DNA from: Sandaracinus amylolyticus
Lineage (GTDB): Bacteria > Myxococcota_A > Polyangia > Polyangiales > Sandaracinaceae
DNA: 64,000 nucleotides
Assembly: GCF_000737325.1 (NCBI RefSeq)
Contig: NZ_CP011125.1
Span: 7,812,001 to 7,876,000, forward strand
Direction of reading: 5' to 3'
The position numbers and the translations under genes are program-made. Shown piece by piece: positions 9,523 to 17,679 of this stretch. Within the stretch, counting starts at the first letter, position 1. The number at the start of each line of letters is the position of its first letter. The notes under the pieces were generated by a model. That model was not told the origin of the DNA and did not search any database. It saw only the letters and a list, made by a program, of their open reading frames with translations.

Positions 9523-11003
9523 CCACCCGCACACCGCTCGTCGCGCTCGTCGCGATCACGATCGCGATCTCGCCCGCGATCACCCCCGCTCTCGCCCACG
9601 CGCAGACCGGTCAGGACGGCGAGGACGGCCAGGACCTCGGCCCCGGCGCGAGCGCCGCCGAGCAGCAGCGCCGCGCCGACGACTCCGCGGGCGATCAGGG
9701 CATGGAGGACGATCGCGAGGGCGATCCTCCGTCGATCGGCCGCCGCGAGGTCCCCGACTTCGACGGCCGCCCCGATCCCGGCATCTCGTTCGAGGACGCG
9801 ATCCTCTGGGTCCCGCGCGTCCTCTTCTATCCGCTGCACCTCGTCTTCGAGTGGATCATCCGGCGCCCGCTCGGATGGATCCTCACGACCGGCGAGCGCG
9901 AGCGCTGGGGCGCGTTCCAATTCCCGCCCTTCGCCGAAGAAGAGCCGGAGTGGGGCCTCGTGCCGACGCTCTTCGTCGACTTCGGCTTCCAGCCGAGCGG
10001 CGGGCTCTACCTCTGGACCGACAACGTCGTCGTGCCGCGCAACGGGCTGCGCTTCCAGCTCGGCTTCGGCGGCATCGACTGGCTGCGCGCGTCGGTCCTC
10101 GATCGTTATCGCTTCGACGATCAGGGCACGATGATGCAGGTGAAGGTCGTCGGCACCATGCGCCCCGACTACCTGCTCGCCGCGATCAACGGCGAGGGCG
10201 AGAGCGACGAGCTCGTCCGCTATGGCGCGCGCTCGATCGAGGGCGAGGTCGCCGTGGCGTTCCGCCCGTGGCGCTCGAGCCACCTGCGCATCGAAGCCGG
10301 GGTGCGCGGCTACGAGTTCTACGACACCGACTGGGTCAACGACGAGCGCGGCGAGCAGACGATCAGCGACGGCGTCGCGCAGGGCTGGTTCGAGTATCCG
10401 CCCGGCTGGGAGGGCTACGTCGCGTACCGACAGCGCCTCGAGGGCTCGATCGACACGCGCCAGCGCCGGCCGATCGAGGGCAGCGGCGTGCGCGTCGAGG
10501 GCTACGTCGAGCAGGGCTTCGATCTCGCCGAGGCGCAGGATCGACGCTGGCTGACGTACGGCGGCGCGGTCGGTGCGTACTGGGAGATCAGCCAGGGCCG
10601 CACGCTCGGCCTCTGGGGCGGCGCGGAGTTCGCGACCGCGCTCGGCAGCCTGCCCGTCCCGTTCACCGAGCTGCCCGATCTGTCGGGCCGCGGCCGCATG
10701 GTCGGCTTCCGGCGCGGATGGCTCTACGGAGAGAGCATCGCCTGGGCGACGCTGGAGTACCGTTATCCCATCTGGATCACCGTCGACGGCTTCGTGAACG
10801 TCACCACCGGAAACGCATTCGGCGCAGAGCTCGACGGGTTCGATCCCGCGAAGCTGCGCATGTCGTTCGCGCTCGGCCTGCGCACGGTCGGCGATCCCGA
10901 TCAGTCGTTCACGATCCAGATCGGGTTCGGCACCGACACCTTCGAGCGCGGCGCCGAGCCCGCCGTGCTGCGCATCACCGCGGGCATGCAGGAAGGCTTC
11001 TGA
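9519..11003 (+). CDS. outer-membrane beta-barrel protein, BamA/TamA (D15)-like
   Basis: A 494-residue secreted protein. An N-terminal signal ends near ALAHAQ, followed by an acidic Gln/Asp/Glu-rich stretch to about residue 85. A hydrophobic FYPLHLVFEWIIRRPLGWI segment comes next. From about residue 145 alternating hydrophobic/polar strands predominate (FVDFGFQPSGGLYLWTDN, LRFQLGFGG, TLEYRYPIWITVDGFV, FTIQIGFG), as in C-terminal barrels of the bacterial surface antigen superfamily. No POTRA domains are apparent. The ATG overlaps the preceding lipoprotein stop, so the two are probably made together and may form a surface complex. Function unknown. Confidence 0.65.
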   Translation: MTTRTPLVALVAITIAISPAITPALAHAQTGQDGEDGQDLGPGASAAEQQRRADDSAGDQGMEDDREGDPPSIGRREVPDFDGRPDPGISFEDAILWVPRVLFYPLHLVFEWIIRRPLGWILTTGERERWGAFQFPPFAEEEPEWGLVPTLFVDFGFQPSGGLYLWTDNVVVPRNGLRFQLGFGGIDWLRASVLDRYRFDDQGTMMQVKVVGTMRPDYLLAAINGEGESDELVRYGARSIEGEVAVAFRPWRSSHLRIEAGVRGYEFYDTDWVNDERGEQTISDGVAQGWFEYPPGWEGYVAYRQRLEGSIDTRQRRPIEGSGVRVEGYVEQGFDLAEAQDRRWLTYGGAVGAYWEISQGRTLGLWGGAEFATALGSLPVPFTELPDLSGRGRMVGFRRGWLYGESIAWATLEYRYPIWITVDGFVNVTTGNAFGAELDGFDPAKLRMSFALGLRTVGDPDQSFTIQIGFGTDTFERGAEPAVLRITAGMQEGF

Positions 11004-11031
11004 CGATGGCGCGGCGAGGGGCGAAGCCGGC

Positions 11032-13332
11032 GTGACGAACGGTCGCGCATCCTTGCCGCCCTCGGCCAAGCGCGCGGAGCTCTTCCTCGCCGGCGGCGCG
11101 GCGGCGCTGCTCGTCGCGCAGCAGGTCGCGGGCAAGGCCACGCGCGACGCGCTCTTCCTCACCTCGTTCGATCCGCGCCGCCTGCCGATCGTCATGGGCG
11201 CGGGCGCGCTCCTCTCGCTGCTCGCCGTGCTCGCGATGTCGAACGCGATGGCGGTGCGCGGCCCCTCGCGCACCGTGCCCGCCGCGCTCGGCGTGAACGC
11301 GACGTTCTTCGCGATCGAGTGGCTCGCGCAGCCGCTCTTCCGCGACGGAGTCGCGGTCGCGATCTACCTGCACGTCGCGGCGCTCGGCTCGGTGCTCATC
11401 AGCGGGTTCTGGACGCTCGTGTCCGAGCGCTACGATCCCCGGCGCGCGCGCGCGTTCGTCTCGCGCGTCGCGGCGGGCGGCACGTTCGGCGGCGTGCTCG
11501 GCGGCGTGTCCGCCGACGTGATCGCGGGCAACCTCGGCGCGCGCCCGATGCTGCTCGTGCTCGCGGGCGCGAGCGTCGCGTCCGCCGCGCTGATCCACCG
11601 CTTCGCGGGCGCGCTGCCCGACGTCGAGGGCGCCACCGTCTCCGAGCCACAGACGGCGCGCGCGCTGAAGCTCGTCGGGCGCACGCCGTACCTGCGCACG
11701 CTCTCGGCGCTCTCGCTGCTCGCCGCGGTGTGGGCCGCGCTGCTCGACTACGCGTTCAAGGCGCAGGCCGACGCGGCGTACGTCGACGAGACCTCGCTCG
11801 TGCGCTTCTTCGCGTGGTTCTACACGGGCACCAGCCTCGTCACGTTCCTCGTGCAGACCGGGCTCGGGCGCACCGTGCTCGATCGGCTCCCGCTCTACGG
11901 AACGGTCGCGCTCTCGCCGCTCGTGGTCGCGTTCGGTGGCCTCGGCATGCTGCTCGGTCTGCCGTTCGCCGCGCTGATCGCGCTGCGCGGCGCCGAGAGC
12001 GTGCTCTCGAACTCGCTCTATCGATCGGCGTACGAGCTCTTCTTCACGCCGCTGCCGCCGCAGACGAAGCGGCCGACCAAGACGCTCGTCGACGTCGCCG
12101 CGACGCGGGTGGGCGACGCGCTCGGGAGCCTCGCGATCCTCGCGCTCATCTACGGGTGGCACGACATGCCGGGCATCGTGCCCGCCGTGGTCGCGGCGGG
12201 CGCGGCGCTGTTCTCGCTGCTGCTGGTGCCCTCGATCGCGCGCGGCTACGTCGAGTCGCTGCAGGAAGCGCTGCGCAGCGGGACGCTCGAGCTCGACGAG
12301 CAGAGCGCGCTCGACGCGACGACGCGCCGCACGCTCTCCGACACCGCGATGGCGATCGATCGCGAGCGCCTGCTCGCGGAGATCGAGTCGCTGCGCCGCC
12401 AGAGCCCGGCGCTGACCAGCATCGAGGCCGCGGCGATCGCCGCCGCGACCGCCGACGTGCAGTCGCACCCCGAGCCGCAGGTCGAGGGCGAGGCGCCGTC
12501 CGCGGTGGTGCCCACCGAGCCGAGCATCGTGCAGCGCTTCGCCGCGATCGCGTCGGGCGCGATCGATCGCACACGCGCCGCGCTCGACGCGCCGCTCGAG
12601 CCCGAGCTCGTCCCGATCACGCTGCACCTGCTCGCCCACCCGGAGCTCGGCCGCGACGCGATCGCCGCGCTCCGGCGCGTCGCGCCGAGCATCACCGGCA
12701 CGCTGATCGACGCGCTGCTCGATCTGCGCACGCCGTTCGAGATCCGGTTCCGCATCCCGCGCGTGCTGCGCGTGAGCACGTCGCGCCGCGCGGCCGAGGG
12801 GCTGATCATGGGGCTCGACGATCCGCGGCTCGAGGTGCGCTTCCAGTGCGCGCGCGCGCTGGTGCACCTGGCGTCGACCGACCCCGCGCTCGCGCCGCCG
12901 ACGACGGTGGTGTTCGGCGCGGTCGAGCGCGAGCTGGGCGAGCGCGGCGCGACGTGGAGCGCGGTCGCGACGATCGCGCCGCACGATCCGAACCACCCCG
13001 ACCACCACGACGACGAGCCGATCTCGCTCGACGAGCTGGTGCGCATGCGCGCGAGCCGCAGCCTGCAGTACGTGCTCACGCTGCTCTCGCTGGTGGTCGA
13101 GGGCGAGTCGCTGCAGCTCGCGCTGCGCGGCCTCTCGGCGCACGACGAGAAGATCCGCGGCACCGCGATCGAGCTGCTCGAGAACGTGGTGCCCGAGCCG
13201 GTGCGCAGCTCGCTGATCCCGGTGCTCGCGGCCCGCCCGCGCTCGGAGATCCGCGCGCGCAGCCGCGAGGAGATCGTCGCGGAGCTGCTGCGCTCCCAGG
13301 AGAGCCTCCCGATCGTGCGCCCTCGGGGCTGA
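11032..13332 (+). CDS. NTT/TLC-like nucleotide translocase with HEAT-like C-terminus
   Basis: A 766-residue protein. Residues 1-420 are a polytopic membrane domain of the ADP/ATP translocase (TLC) type within the major facilitator superfamily: KATRDALFLTSFD near the start and NSLYRSAYELFFTPLPPQTK near residue 330, both typical of the family. Residues 430-766 are soluble and largely helical, with repeated LL-rich pairs suggesting HEAT-type repeats (for example LRGLSAHDEKIRGTAIELLE). Known members move ATP, ADP or NAD; the substrate here is unknown. The start is GTG. A second family member lies at 15448. The stop is followed by 1.1 kb without a convincing gene. Confidence 0.75.
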   Translation: MTNGRASLPPSAKRAELFLAGGAAALLVAQQVAGKATRDALFLTSFDPRRLPIVMGAGALLSLLAVLAMSNAMAVRGPSRTVPAALGVNATFFAIEWLAQPLFRDGVAVAIYLHVAALGSVLISGFWTLVSERYDPRRARAFVSRVAAGGTFGGVLGGVSADVIAGNLGARPMLLVLAGASVASAALIHRFAGALPDVEGATVSEPQTARALKLVGRTPYLRTLSALSLLAAVWAALLDYAFKAQADAAYVDETSLVRFFAWFYTGTSLVTFLVQTGLGRTVLDRLPLYGTVALSPLVVAFGGLGMLLGLPFAALIALRGAESVLSNSLYRSAYELFFTPLPPQTKRPTKTLVDVAATRVGDALGSLAILALIYGWHDMPGIVPAVVAAGAALFSLLLVPSIARGYVESLQEALRSGTLELDEQSALDATTRRTLSDTAMAIDRERLLAEIESLRRQSPALTSIEAAAIAAATADVQSHPEPQVEGEAPSAVVPTEPSIVQRFAAIASGAIDRTRAALDAPLEPELVPITLHLLAHPELGRDAIAALRRVAPSITGTLIDALLDLRTPFEIRFRIPRVLRVSTSRRAAEGLIMGLDDPRLEVRFQCARALVHLASTDPALAPPTTVVFGAVERELGERGATWSAVATIAPHDPNHPDHHDDEPISLDELVRMRASRSLQYVLTLLSLVVEGESLQLALRGLSAHDEKIRGTAIELLENVVPEPVRSSLIPVLAARPRSEIRARSREEIVAELLRSQESLPIVRPRG

Positions 13333-13364
13333 GCCCGCTGAGGGGAGCTCCGCTGAGGGGAGCA

Positions 13365-13402
13365 GGAGAATTGCCGCTGAGGAGAGCAGGAGGAGCAGGA
13401 GG
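13365..13402 (+). repeat. Copy A of a dispersed purine-rich repeat
   Basis: A GGAGAATTGCCGCTGAGGAG segment followed by AGCAGGAGGAGCAGGAGG. The reverse complement of 24953-24990 carries nearly the same string (GGGAATTGCCGCCAAGGAG, then AGCAGGAGGGGCAGGAGG). A shorter related stretch immediately precedes it (13340-13364, CCGCTGAGGGGAG). It lies just after the translocase stop. Confidence 0.6.
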
Positions 13403-13515
13403 TTGGGGGCTCGCCTTCGCTCGTCTCGTGCGTTCCGTGTCTGCTTCGGCGAACGTCGCGCGCCGCGAGCTCGGATCGATCGGCTTCGGACACGAGTCGA
13501 CGCAGCTCGAGCGCG

Positions 13516-13676
13516 TTCGATCGCGATCGGACGCGGGTCGATCGAGCTTCGATCGCGACCGGACGCGGGTCGATCGAGCTTCGATCGCGATCGGACGCGG
13601 ATCGATCGAATTTCGATCGCGATCTGACACGGATCGATCGAATTTCGGTCGCGATCTGGCGAGAGATCGCTCGAAT
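13516..13676 (+). repeat. Five tandem 32-bp repeats, palindrome-rich
   Basis: Units start at 13516, 13548, 13580, 13612 and 13644 (the last is 33 bp). Each begins TTCGATCGCGATC or a variant and ends near TCGATCGA(GC/AT). The first units contain CGATCGCGATCG, a perfect 12-bp palindrome. Divergence increases from left to right. No coding frame with a recognisable protein runs through it. Confidence 0.8.
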
Positions 13677-13804
13677 TCGCGGCACTTTCGACGCGTCTCG
13701 CCAAGCTCCGACGGGAGGGGGGTGGGAAGGCCAACTTCCGGGGGTCGGAAGGCCAGCTCCTGGCCATCCATCGCCACGCCTCGGGGATCTCGACGCCAAC
13801 CGGC

Positions 13805-13905
13805 GGCGGTCGAGCCCTCCCGATGCGGCGATCGAACCCTCCGCAGGCGGTGATCGAACCCTCCCGAGGCGCCGATCGAGCCCGCCGAGGCGCCGATCGA
13901 TCGCC
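13805..13905 (+). repeat. Tandem 22-bp repeats
   Basis: GATCGA(A/G)CCC or a close variant recurs at about 13809, 13830, 13852, 13874 and 13895, with spacing 21-22 bp. The units contain GGCG(G/C)(C/T)GATCGA and CCCTCC. It continues the non-coding repeat mosaic after the 32-bp array. Confidence 0.6.
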
Positions 13906-13994
13906 GCGCGACGGCAATTCACACCCACGCGACCGGGATCGCTCCCCTCCTCGACGACGTGGAGCGCCGGCGAGGCCCGCGTCGAGCTCGTGCA

Positions 13995-14154
13995 CGCGCG
14001 CCTCGACGCCGCGCAGCGCCGACGCGATCCGCGTCGAGCTCGTCGACGCGCTCGAAATCTCGCGCGACAGCGCGCACACGCGCGCCTCGACGCCGCGCAG
14101 CGCCGACGCGACCCGCGTCGACGCGCTCGAAATCTCGCGCGACAGCGCGCACAC
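13995..14154 (-). pseudogene. Tandem 84/75-bp repeat that reads as coiled-coil protein on the minus strand
   Basis: Two direct repeats of 84 bp (13995-14078) and 75 bp (14079-14153) differ by a 9-base in-frame deletion. Read on the minus strand they give VCALSREISSAST-containing units of 28 and 25 residues. In the 28-residue unit hydrophobic or small residues fall at positions 1, 4, 8, 11, 15, 18, 22 and 25, a coiled-coil heptad pattern. A TAG lies in frame seven codons before the first unit. After the second unit and VHELDAGLAG the frame becomes Arg-rich and unconvincing. I read this as a remnant or a very short gene. Confidence 0.4.
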
Positions 14155-14260
14155 GCGCGCAGCGCGGTGCTACGCGCGAGCGCCCGGGCCGCGGCGGAGC
14201 GCGGACCGGTCGCGAGCCATCGCCACCTCACCACGCGAGGCGGCAGACACGCGGTACCGG

Positions 14261-14444
14261 GCGTGGGGAGGAGGGTCCGGCGGGGCCACGCAGCGGGGCT
14301 CGCAGACACCTCGGCGAGGCTGACGTGGTCGCTTCGCGGCAGAGCGCGACGCGCGCGCCGCGAACGACCCTCCGCCTCCCGACGCTCGCGCCGCGTGCGT
14401 CCGGCAGCCGCGAGTACCGCCCCGCCGGACCCTCCTCCCCGCGC
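14261..14444. repeat. 26-bp inverted repeat pair bounding about 130 bp
   Basis: Bases 14261-14286 and the reverse complement of 14419-14444 agree at 25 of 26 positions; the core is GGGGAGGAGGGTCCGGCGGGG. The enclosed 132 bases show no gene. The right arm ends 21 bases from the PAP2 gene stop. It could form a long stem in RNA from either strand, or mark the ends of a small non-autonomous element; no target-site duplication is obvious. Confidence 0.6.
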
Positions 14445-14465
14445 CGCGCGCCGAAGCGCCTCCGG

Positions 14466-15332
14466 TCAGAACGTCCCGCTGAACGTCGGCCCGATCATCA
14501 CCGGCGGCGGGCCTTCGAGCGCTTGCGGCGTGACCGGCGTCGCTTGTGCGTGATCGATCTCGGGCACGATCGCGAGCGGCAGGAAGAAGCCGACGAGGAA
14601 GCCGAGCGTCGCGCCCACCAGCACGTCGGAGAGGTAGTGGCGGTCCGACACCACGCGCAGCAGACCGGTGGTCGCGGCCATCGCGAGCGACACGCCGCAC
14701 GCCGTCGCGTCGGCCGCGACGTTCCCGTACATGCCGCGCACCGCGTGCATCGAGCACATGAAGCCGGCCGACGTGAACGTGACGCCGCTGTGCAGGCTGT
14801 AGAACGACGAGAAGATGTCGGAGTCGTCGCAGCCGTGGCGACTCGGATCGTCGGCGCAGTCGCGCTCGAACGGACGCGCGCGGCCGGCGACGCGCTTCAC
14901 GATCTCGCCCGCGCCGAGCGTCACGCCGAGCGCGAGCAGGTGCGCGAACGACGCACGCCACGCGAGCTCGCCGTTGCCCTGGGCGAGCGGCGTCGCGAGC
15001 CCGTCGACGAGCGCGACGAGCGGCACCGTGAGCAGCAGCACGTCGCTCACGTGGCGCGCGATCTCCTGGTCCTCGACCGCGCTGAGGCGGATCGCCGAGC
15101 GGAACGCCTCGTCGAAGAGGATGCCCCCGCGCCAGCGCCCGTCGCTCACCCGCGCTGGCGCGAGCGTGAGCGCGAAGTCGCGCACCGGCTCGACGATCGT
15201 CGGCGGCACCGGCGACGTCACGCCCGACGACGCGGGGCGCGCGGGGTCGGGCTCCTGCGCGGACGCGATCGGGACGCTCGCCAGGAGCGCGATCACGAGC
15301 GCGGAGATACGGAGGAGCGGAGTCTTCGCCAA
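14466..15332 (-). CDS. PAP2-family phosphatase, exported
   Basis: A 288-residue protein with a signal peptide (MAKTPLL, hydrophobic core, ASA before Q26) when started at the TTG at 15332; frames starting further upstream would bury this signal. The PAP2 signatures are KxxxxxxRP at 146-154 (KRVAGRARP) and RxxxxxHxxxD with R226, H232 and D236. The middle signature, usually PSGH, reads YSLH, keeping Ser and His. Four or five membrane segments follow the signal. Family members dephosphorylate lipid or isoprenoid phosphates in the periplasm or membrane. Divergent from the second NTT-like transporter, so an intergenic promoter region of about 115 bp is shared. Confidence 0.75.
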   Translation of the reverse strand: MAKTPLLRISALVIALLASVPIASAQEPDPARPASSGVTSPVPPTIVEPVRDFALTLAPARVSDGRWRGGILFDEAFRSAIRLSAVEDQEIARHVSDVLLLTVPLVALVDGLATPLAQGNGELAWRASFAHLLALGVTLGAGEIVKRVAGRARPFERDCADDPSRHGCDDSDIFSSFYSLHSGVTFTSAGFMCSMHAVRGMYGNVAADATACGVSLAMAATTGLLRVVSDRHYLSDVLVGATLGFLVGFFLPLAIVPEIDHAQATPVTPQALEGPPPVMIGPTFSGTF

Positions 15333-15447
15333 GCTCGACAGCTCGCTGGGCAGGACGTGGACGGACGGAGCGCGGCGGAAACCCTGAGACACGGATCGCG
15401 AATGCGCCAGGGTTGCTGCCCGAACGTGCAGGCTCGCAACGACGGGC

Positions 15448-16815
15448 GTGGTGCCCATCATCGAGGCAAGCTGCGCGACCCCAGTGCCAACGAATACCGA
15501 GAAGAAATCGCCGCTGCGCTCCCTCCTGGACGTGCGCCCCGGCGAGTGGCCGCTGGCGATCCCGATGTTCGCCCAGTTCTTCCTGGTGATCGCGACGTTC
15601 TGGGTCCTCAAGCCGATCAAGAAGGGGATCTTCGTCGCGTTCTACGACGAGCACGGCCTCGACCTCGGCGGCTGGCACCTCGAGGCGGCGCAGGCCGAGC
15701 TGCTCGCGAAGGTCGCGAACATGGTGGTCGCCGCGCTCGCGGTGGTCGTGTTCTCGGCGCTCTCGCGCACGCTGCGGCGCGAGAAGCTCACGTTCGTCTT
15801 CGCGGGCTTCTTCGTGGTCGCGCTCGCGGTGTTCGCGCTGGTGATCGGCGACCCCGGGCACTTCGTCGTGTGGTCGTTCTACCTGCTGGGCGACCTCTAC
15901 ACGACGCTGATGGTCGCGACGTTCTTCGCGTTCCTGAACGACAGCGTCAGCCCCGACGACGCGAAGCGCCTCTACCCGCCGATCGTGCTCGGGGGCGTCG
16001 CCGGCGGCGCGTTCGGCAGCTCGGTGCTCTCGGCGTGGATCGACTCGATCGACCACGCGACGTGGATCTGGATCTGCGTGGGCACCACGGTGACGGCGGC
16101 GCTGCTGGCGGGGCTCGCGGGGCGCGTCGTCGCGCGTCGTGAGCCCGAGCCGGCGCGCGAGCCCGAGGCGCGCGAGCCGGAGGCGGGCAACCCGGTGATC
16201 GCGGGCGCGCGGCTCGTCGCGCGCTCGCCGTATCTGCTCGCGATCGCGGCGATCGTGGGCCTCTACGAGATCGTGTCGACGCTGCTCGACTTCCAGTTCA
16301 CGTCGACGGTCGCGCACTTCCTCGACGACGAGGCGATCGGCGAGCAGTTCGCGCTCGTGTTCACGATCACCAACGTCGCCGCGCTCTTCGTGCAGATCTT
16401 CGTGACGACGTTCGTGATGAGCCGCTTCCCGCTCGTCGTCTCGCTGATGACGACGCCGCTGGTGATCCTCGGCGCCTCGATGGGCTACCTGATCGTGCCG
16501 ATCCTCTGGACCGGCAGCTTGCTCAACACCGCCGACAACGCGTTCAGCTACTCGATCAACCAGTCGGCGAAGGAAGCGCTCTACACGCCCACGAGCCGCG
16601 ACGAGAAGTACAAGGCGAAGGCGTTCCTCGACATGTTCGTGCAGCGCTTCGCGAAGTCGATCGCGGTCGGCGTGAGCCTGCTCGTGACGACGGTCTTCAC
16701 CGACTTCTCGACGATCCGCTGGCTGAGCATCGCGGTGGTCGCGCTGGTCGCGGTGTGGCTCTTCGCGGCGCGCTACGCGGGCATGCGCTTCCGCGAGATG
16801 ACCCACGACCGCTGA
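15448..16815 (+). CDS. NTT/TLC-like ADP,ATP carrier family transporter
   Basis: A polytopic protein of about 455 residues with around 11-12 hydrophobic segments and no C-terminal extension. Hallmarks of the TLC/NTT family are present: FWVLKPIKKGIF near the start and SINQSAKEALYTPTSRDEK followed by YKAKAFLDMFVQRFAKS. Characterised relatives exchange ATP for ADP or take up nucleotides or NAD, mostly in intracellular bacteria and plastids; the substrate here is unknown. GTG codons at 15448, 15451 and 15484 are all possible starts. Paralogue of the protein at 11032. Its stop lies 6 bases from the next, convergent gene. Confidence 0.8.
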   Translation: MVPIIEASCATPVPTNTEKKSPLRSLLDVRPGEWPLAIPMFAQFFLVIATFWVLKPIKKGIFVAFYDEHGLDLGGWHLEAAQAELLAKVANMVVAALAVVVFSALSRTLRREKLTFVFAGFFVVALAVFALVIGDPGHFVVWSFYLLGDLYTTLMVATFFAFLNDSVSPDDAKRLYPPIVLGGVAGGAFGSSVLSAWIDSIDHATWIWICVGTTVTAALLAGLAGRVVARREPEPAREPEAREPEAGNPVIAGARLVARSPYLLAIAAIVGLYEIVSTLLDFQFTSTVAHFLDDEAIGEQFALVFTITNVAALFVQIFVTTFVMSRFPLVVSLMTTPLVILGASMGYLIVPILWTGSLLNTADNAFSYSINQSAKEALYTPTSRDEKYKAKAFLDMFVQRFAKSIAVGVSLLVTTVFTDFSTIRWLSIAVVALVAVWLFAARYAGMRFREMTHDR

Positions 16816-16821
16816 GCGCCG

Positions 16822-17232
16822 TCAGAGCGAGGGCCAGATCACCTCGAAGAAGACGATGATGCCGACCAGCGAGACGACCCAGGTCAGGCATCCGCACCCG
16901 ATCGGCGCGCCGACCGCGACGCCGGTGCCCTTCTTCCGCAGCAGCAGCGCGACGATCCAGGGGAAGAGCCCCGCGACGATCGTCGGCACCGTCACGTAGG
17001 AGACCTCCATCGCGAAGCGCTCGCTCTCGTTCGCGGCGACGATGCCGGTGACCGCGCACGCGAGGAACGAGCCGAGCAGGAAGAGCACCGAGAGGATCAC
17101 GCCGATCCACGTGCCGTTCGGCTCGTTGGGCCCGCCCGGCGGCGTGACCTGCGGCGGCTGCGGCGCCCAGCCCTGGCCCGGCGGCGGCCCCGGCTGCGAG
17201 TACGACGGCGGAGGCGCGCCATAGCCCGGCAC
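16822..17232 (-). CDS. Pro/Gly-rich small membrane protein, probably truncated by a frameshift
   Basis: The frame as given (136 residues, GTG at 17232) has a Pro/Gly/Gln-rich N-terminus of about 40 residues, then three hydrophobic segments (near 42-65, 75-97, 108-132). Function unknown. The Pro/Gly tract does not start here: in another frame a GTG at 17306, overlapping the upstream stop as GTGA, opens MSVPGGTPPPGGGGGWG. A one-base insertion in the G run at 17257-17260 would join the two into a continuous Pro/Gly tract (WGPPQGGGAPVPGYG). So the intact gene was probably 16822-17306, coupled to the TerB-like gene. Confidence 0.6.
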   Translation of the reverse strand: MPGYGAPPPSYSQPGPPPGQGWAPQPPQVTPPGGPNEPNGTWIGVILSVLFLLGSFLACAVTGIVAANESERFAMEVSYVTVPTIVAGLFPWIVALLLRKKGTGVAVGAPIGCGCLTWVVSLVGIIVFFEVIWPSL

Positions 17233-17302
17233 CGGCGCGCCACCGCCCTGCGGCGGCCCCAGCCGCCCCCTCCGCCCGGCGGCGGCGTCCCCCCCGGCAC
17301 GC

Positions 17303-17647
17303 TCACGCGCCCGCGCTCCACGCGGCGCGCACCGCGTCGATGAGGCCCATCTCGGAAGGCGAGATCGTGTCCGCCGCGGCGATGCCCGCGAGCACGCCGA
17401 GGATCAGCTCGCGCGCCTCGGGCCGCGTGACCTTGAGCGTCGCGGTGCGGATCCCCTGCTCGTCGGGGAACGCCTGCGCCGAGTCCGAGATGACTTTCCA
17501 GAACGCGTCGCGCCCGCCGAGCTCGTCGCCGATGCGATCGATGCGCGCCTCCTCGAGGTCCGAGAACGACCCGTCCGCGCGCACGATCAGCCTCACGAGC
17601 CCGCCGAGCGCGAGCTTCTCTTCCGCCGTCAGATCCTGGAGCTGCAT
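17303..17647 (-). CDS. TerB-like protein
   Basis: A 114-residue soluble, all-helical protein resembling the TerB/tellurite-resistance fold: EEKLALGGLVRLIVRADGSF, a pattern that often binds metal through acidic residues, then LGVLAGIAAADTISPSEMGL. No tellurite operon is present, so a resistance role is not supported; such proteins often accompany membrane-associated systems. Its stop overlaps a GTG that probably begins the adjoining Pro/Gly-rich membrane protein. Confidence 0.65.
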   Translation of the reverse strand: MQLQDLTAEEKLALGGLVRLIVRADGSFSDLEEARIDRIGDELGGRDAFWKVISDSAQAFPDEQGIRTATLKVTRPEARELILGVLAGIAAADTISPSEMGLIDAVRAAWSAGA

Positions 17648-17679
17648 AGACGGCGGAGACTACCCGATCGCGCAGCGTT

